From Saccharothrix ecbatanensis (lineage in GTDB: Bacteria; Actinomycetota; Actinomycetes; Mycobacteriales; Pseudonocardiaceae): a stretch of 64,000 nucleotides of DNA. Every line of letters starts with the position of its first letter. The stretch's first letter is position 1. The DNA lies in the NCBI RefSeq assembly GCF_014205015.1, contig NZ_JACHMO010000001.1, forward strand, positions 434,001 through 498,000, given 5' to 3'. This document shows, one piece after another, positions 61,358-64,000 of this stretch. The notes beneath the pieces were generated by a model. It worked only from the letters and a program-made list of their open reading frames with translations, made no database searches and had not been told where the DNA came from. The position numbers and the translations under genes are program-made.

Positions 61358-62529
61358 CGTCCCGGCTCGACACCGGCCGGGCGTTCGCCAAGGTGCTGCT
61401 GCCGACGCTGGCCAAGGGCGTGATCGTGCGCCGGCCGCCGGTGATGGCGATGGCCGAGAAGATGCAGGCCGACGCCGTGGCGGTGGCCACCATGATGCGG
61501 TTCCGGCAGCGGTACGGCCCGCAACCGTTGCGGCTCAGGGTGACGGGACGCAGCATCGCGCTGCTGCTGGACCCGGTGGACGTCTCGCGGCTGCTGGCCG
61601 ACTCGCCGTCGCCGTTCGCCCTGGCCACCCGGGAGAAGAAGGCCGCGTTGGCGCACTTCCAGCCGCACGGCGTGCTGATCTCGACGGGGGAGGAGCGCGC
61701 GCGGCGCCGTGCGTTGAACGAGGAAGTGCTGCGGCCGGAGAAGATCGACGCGCAGGGGATCGTGGCGGACGAGGCGGACCTGCTGCTGCGGCACGTCCGG
61801 AGCAGCGGTGTGCTCACGTGGGACTCGTTCGCGCAGGCGTGGTGGCGGGCGGCGCGGCGGATCGTGCTCGGCTCCTTCGCGCGCGAGGACGTCGAGCTGA
61901 CCGACATGCTGAAAACGTTGCGCGGCCACGCGAACTGGGCCTACCTGCACCCGCGCCGCGAAGGGCTGCGCCGGCGGTTCGACGGACGCCTGCGCAGGCA
62001 CCTGGAGCGTCGTGAGCCGAACAGCCTGGCGAGCCTCGCGCCCGCCGACGACGTGGCGGAACAGGCGCCGCACTGGCTGTTCGCGTTCGACGCGGCGGGC
62101 ATCGTGACCATGCGGGCGCTGGCGATCGGCGGCTCCGGCCAGGCCGGGATCTGGGAGTCGGCGCGGCTCTGGCCGACCACGCCGGTGATCCTGCGGGAGA
62201 GCACGGAACCGACCCACTGGCACGGCGCCTGGCTGCCCGCCGGCACCACGTTCGTCGTGTTCGCGCCCTACTTCCACCGTGATCGGGAACGGCTGCCGTA
62301 CGCCGACGAGTACGCGCCGGACATCTGGCCCACGCCGCCCGAACCGGCTCTGGTGCCGTTCAGCGGCGGTCCGGGCGTGTGCCCGGGGCGTGATCTCGTG
62401 CTGGTCGCGGCGAGCACCATGCTCGACACCCTGCGGGACCACCTCGCCGTGCCGACGTTGCACGCGCCCCTGCCCACCACCCTGAACCACTTCGCGCTGT
62501 CGTTCGATGCGGTTAACACAACCGGGTGA
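61348..62529 (+). CDS. Cytochrome P450 with atypical I-helix
   Basis: 393 residues from GTG 61348. The haem loop FSGGPGVCPGRD carries the axial thiolate Cys345, and an ExxR motif is seen as ESAR in IWESARLWPTTPV. The I-helix reads FAFDAAGIVTMRAL: the conserved Thr is present but the preceding acidic residue is replaced by Val, so the usual acid-alcohol pair for oxygen activation is incomplete. The N-terminus has no membrane anchor. A peroxygenase-like or otherwise unusual reaction is possible. Last gene of the heptose cluster; no ferredoxin is adjacent. Confidence 0.92.
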   Translation: MAVASRLDTGRAFAKVLLPTLAKGVIVRRPPVMAMAEKMQADAVAVATMMRFRQRYGPQPLRLRVTGRSIALLLDPVDVSRLLADSPSPFALATREKKAALAHFQPHGVLISTGEERARRRALNEEVLRPEKIDAQGIVADEADLLLRHVRSSGVLTWDSFAQAWWRAARRIVLGSFAREDVELTDMLKTLRGHANWAYLHPRREGLRRRFDGRLRRHLERREPNSLASLAPADDVAEQAPHWLFAFDAAGIVTMRALAIGGSGQAGIWESARLWPTTPVILRESTEPTHWHGAWLPAGTTFVVFAPYFHRDRERLPYADEYAPDIWPTPPEPALVPFSGGPGVCPGRDLVLVAASTMLDTLRDHLAVPTLHAPLPTTLNHFALSFDAVNTTG

Positions 62530-62536
62530 TGGGTAT

Positions 62537-63049
62537 GTGGTGCGCGTGAGCCAAGCCGAGGAGTCGCACCAGCGGAGGTTGGCCCGCAACCTCAACGAGT
62601 TGCTGCAAGAACTGCGGGTCGCGCAGGCGGGCGTGCAGATCCTGTTCGGTTTCCTGCTGTCCATCGCCTTCACCGAGCGCTATGCGGCAGCCGACGCGTA
62701 CGTCCGCGTCACCCACTTGATCACGGTCCTCTTCGCCGCGTGCGCGGTCGCGCTGCTCACCGCGCCGGCGGCCTGGCACCGGATCCTCTTCCGCCGCGGC
62801 AGGCGGGAGGACGTGATCGAGGTGGCGAACCGCTACGCGATCCTCGGGCTGGCGTGCCTCGCGGTGGCCATGACCGGCACCATCCTGGTGCTCGGCGAGG
62901 TCATCATCGGCGGCTGGGCGGGCATCGCGCTGGGCGTGTTCGCGGCCCTGTTCTTCGGCACGCTGTGGTTCGCGCTGCCGTGGCGTGAGCGTGGCCGTGA
63001 CTCGACGGGGGACGAGGACGACGAAGACGAGGAAGACCGCCTCGAATAG
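62537..63049 (+). CDS. DUF6328 membrane protein
   Basis: 170 residues from GTG 62537, or 167 from GTG 62546; the family usually starts close to the latter. RNLNELLQELRVAQAGVQILFGFLLSIAF is the characteristic opening. Four transmembrane segments are predicted at ~30-48, 62-80, 105-125 and 130-150, and the C-terminus is very acidic (GDEDDEDEEDR). Sometimes annotated as sodium:proton antiporter, without proof. It lies 7 nt after the P450 gene, so it may be cotranscribed. Confidence 0.85.
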   Translation: MVRVSQAEESHQRRLARNLNELLQELRVAQAGVQILFGFLLSIAFTERYAAADAYVRVTHLITVLFAACAVALLTAPAAWHRILFRRGRREDVIEVANRYAILGLACLAVAMTGTILVLGEVIIGGWAGIALGVFAALFFGTLWFALPWRERGRDSTGDEDDEDEEDRLE

Positions 63050-63077
63050 CGCCCCCGTCAGCCCGAGCCGGTTCCCC

Positions 63078-63752
63078 TCAGCCCGACTCGTCCGTGGCCG
63101 TGTGCGGCGTGCCGACCGGCTTGGACTCCGGCGATCCGCGTTGGCGCAGGTACACGCTCAGCACCACCATCGAGCCGATGGCCAGGAACTCCGACTGCCA
63201 GTTCTGCAGCGACCGGTTCCAGAAGTCGGCGCTCAGCACGTAGTCCCACCACGTGATCGGGTCCAGGAAGTCGTTCAGCCGGTCGTTGTTGTACGCGCTG
63301 CGCCCGGCGATCGACTGGGTCAGCCACGAGCCGACGAACAGGCCGAGCATGACCAGGCCCAGCGAGTTCGAGTACAGCGCCGTCCGCCAGCCGCCCGCCT
63401 TCGCCCACGGCGGCGACTGCTCCTTCACGTGCGCGCCGAGCAGTTGATCCTTGTCCGACTCCGCGCCGATCCGCGACGCCGGTTTCGACTCCGGCGAACC
63501 GCGCTGCATGAGCCACACGGTGGCGAAGATGAACAGGAAGAACTGGAGGTACTCCGACTGCCAGTTCTCGGCCACGTCCACCGCGTAGTCCGACGACATC
63601 ACGTACTCCCACAAGCCGATCGGGTCACCGCCGTCGGTGAGCCGCCGGTTGTTCAGGTCGGCGTTGCCCGCGAACGCCTGGCCGACCAGCGTGGCCAGGC
63701 ACAGCAGGCCGAACGTCAGGCCCAACCCGTTGTCCCGCAGGAACCTCTTCAC
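63078..63752 (-). CDS. DUF6766 membrane protein with internal duplication
   Basis: 224 residues from GTG 63752 (GTGA overlap with the micro-ORF). It has four transmembrane segments and two clear internal copies: NWQSEYLQFFLFIF...QRGSPESKP in the first half and NWQSEFLAIGSMVV...QRGSPESKP in the second, each preceded by a DPI-x-W-(E/D)YV element. DUF6766 proteins are found in many bacteria; function unknown. Confidence 0.88.
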   Translation of the reverse strand: MKRFLRDNGLGLTFGLLCLATLVGQAFAGNADLNNRRLTDGGDPIGLWEYVMSSDYAVDVAENWQSEYLQFFLFIFATVWLMQRGSPESKPASRIGAESDKDQLLGAHVKEQSPPWAKAGGWRTALYSNSLGLVMLGLFVGSWLTQSIAGRSAYNNDRLNDFLDPITWWDYVLSADFWNRSLQNWQSEFLAIGSMVVLSVYLRQRGSPESKPVGTPHTATDESG

Positions 63753-63838
63753 AGTCCCACCAGCCCGATGACGCTGAAGAAGACCAGCAGACCCAGCACG
63801 CCGAGCAGATAGGCGTAGAACATCCCGCGCTGCGTCAC
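63749..63838 (-). CDS. 29-residue single-pass membrane micro-protein
   Basis: Starts at GTG 63838 and stops at TGA 63751-63749. The sequence is MTQRGMFYAYLLG followed by a hydrophobic helix to the end (VLGLLVFFSVIGLVGL). Both ends overlap neighbouring genes by 4 nt (GTGA), which strongly supports translation. It is too short for routine gene finding. It may be an accessory subunit of the DUF6766 protein or of the upstream gene product. Confidence 0.75.
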   Translation of the reverse strand: MTQRGMFYAYLLGVLGLLVFFSVIGLVGL

Positions 63839-64000
63839 GGCCCACCCACCTCGCACTTGTACGGCCGGTCGGCCTGCGCGGTGCAGCCCGCGCCGGACAC
63901 CCGCCACCCGGACGTCAGGTCACGCAGGAACAGGACGTCGTCCGACGTGCGGACCTGCGCCGCGTCACCCCAGACCTCGACCGACTCCACCGACCCGCCG
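63835..64000 (-). CDS. Partial gene at right edge (C-terminus only)
   Basis: The last 54 codons of a minus-strand gene are visible, ending at TGA 63837-63835. Residues include VRTSDDVLFLRDLTSGWRV and two Cys in GAGCTAQADRPYKCEV, suggesting an SnoaL/NTF2-like or secreted small domain. It overlaps the micro-ORF start by 4 nt, so it is the upstream partner of the micro-ORF and DUF6766 gene. The N-terminus is outside the window. Confidence 0.7.
   Translation of the reverse strand, partial: GGSVESVEVWGDAAQVRTSDDVLFLRDLTSGWRVSGAGCTAQADRPYKCEVGGP

Noticed and set aside
1..64000. tRNA, rRNA, IS elements, integrases and CRISPR arrays
   Set aside because: None was recognised on either strand. A tRNAscan or covariance-model search would be needed to exclude short RNAs.

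Overview
The window is high-GC, densely packed DNA with frequent GTG and TTG starts, 1- or 4-nt gene overlaps, DUF397/DUF5753 regulators, F420- and PPOX-type enzymes and cellulose-utilisation genes controlled by CebR-type operators. This points to a filamentous actinomycete, most likely Pseudonocardiaceae (Saccharothrix, Lentzea or Actinosynnema type). That placement is inferred from gene content and style. No rRNA, tRNA, insertion sequence, integrase or CRISPR array was seen, so this looks like chromosomal DNA.

Layout. 1-7.4 kb: a truncated membrane-anchored protein, then a five-gene translationally coupled cassette (two unknown proteins, a TPR protein, a CHAT caspase-like protease and a small membrane protein) that matches the CATRA-type conflict-system arrangement. 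7.4-18 kb: individual metabolic genes (LLM oxidoreductase, patatin, alpha/beta hydrolases, wax-ester synthase/DGAT, PPOX proteins, HEAT-repeat protein, a secreted protein, enoyl-CoA hydratase) and an XRE/DUF397 pair. 17.9-19.6 kb: an envelope-stress-like trio (holin-like, DUF3618, DUF4235) and a thioredoxin. 19.7-22.1 kb: a PLP enzyme fused to a C-terminal YheO-type helix-turn-helix, facing and overlapping a stand-alone PheRS-like ligase with its own FDX-ACB domain.

22.3-33.2 kb: cobalamin corrin-ring genes in several short operons (cobL-cobM, cbiD, cobK, cobG-cobH-cobIJ, cobN). A cobalamin riboswitch sits in front of cobN. The set mixes CobG, typical of the aerobic route, with CbiD, typical of the anaerobic route. 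33.2-42.3 kb: a cello-oligosaccharide regulon (cebE-cebF-cebG, a GH1 beta-glucosidase and the LacI-type regulator) plus a secreted GH74-CBM2 xyloglucanase. Two identical 14-bp CebR-type operators tie the two loci together. A degenerate 22-bp repeat array lies upstream.

42.3-55 kb: a LapA-like membrane protein, an HTH-nSTAND-TM-WD40 protein with a palindrome inside its own promoter, a xylose locus (ROK repressor, xylA, xylB) with a clear operator, an aminoglycoside-phosphotransferase-like kinase, a flavodoxin-like reductase, an epimerase, and a nucleotidyltransferase-BON-metallophosphoesterase operon. 55.2-62.5 kb: an eight-gene, fully coupled cluster encoding the route from sedoheptulose-7-phosphate to ADP-heptose (GmhA, HldE kinase/adenylyltransferase, GmhB phosphatase) together with three glycosyltransferases including a GT9 heptosyltransferase, an SDR and an unusual cytochrome P450. 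62.5-64 kb: DUF6328- and DUF6766-like membrane proteins, a 29-residue membrane micro-ORF and a truncated gene at the right edge.

The best candidates for a poorly described system are the PLP-HTH/PheRS-like pair, the actinobacterial heptose cluster and the CHAT cassette.
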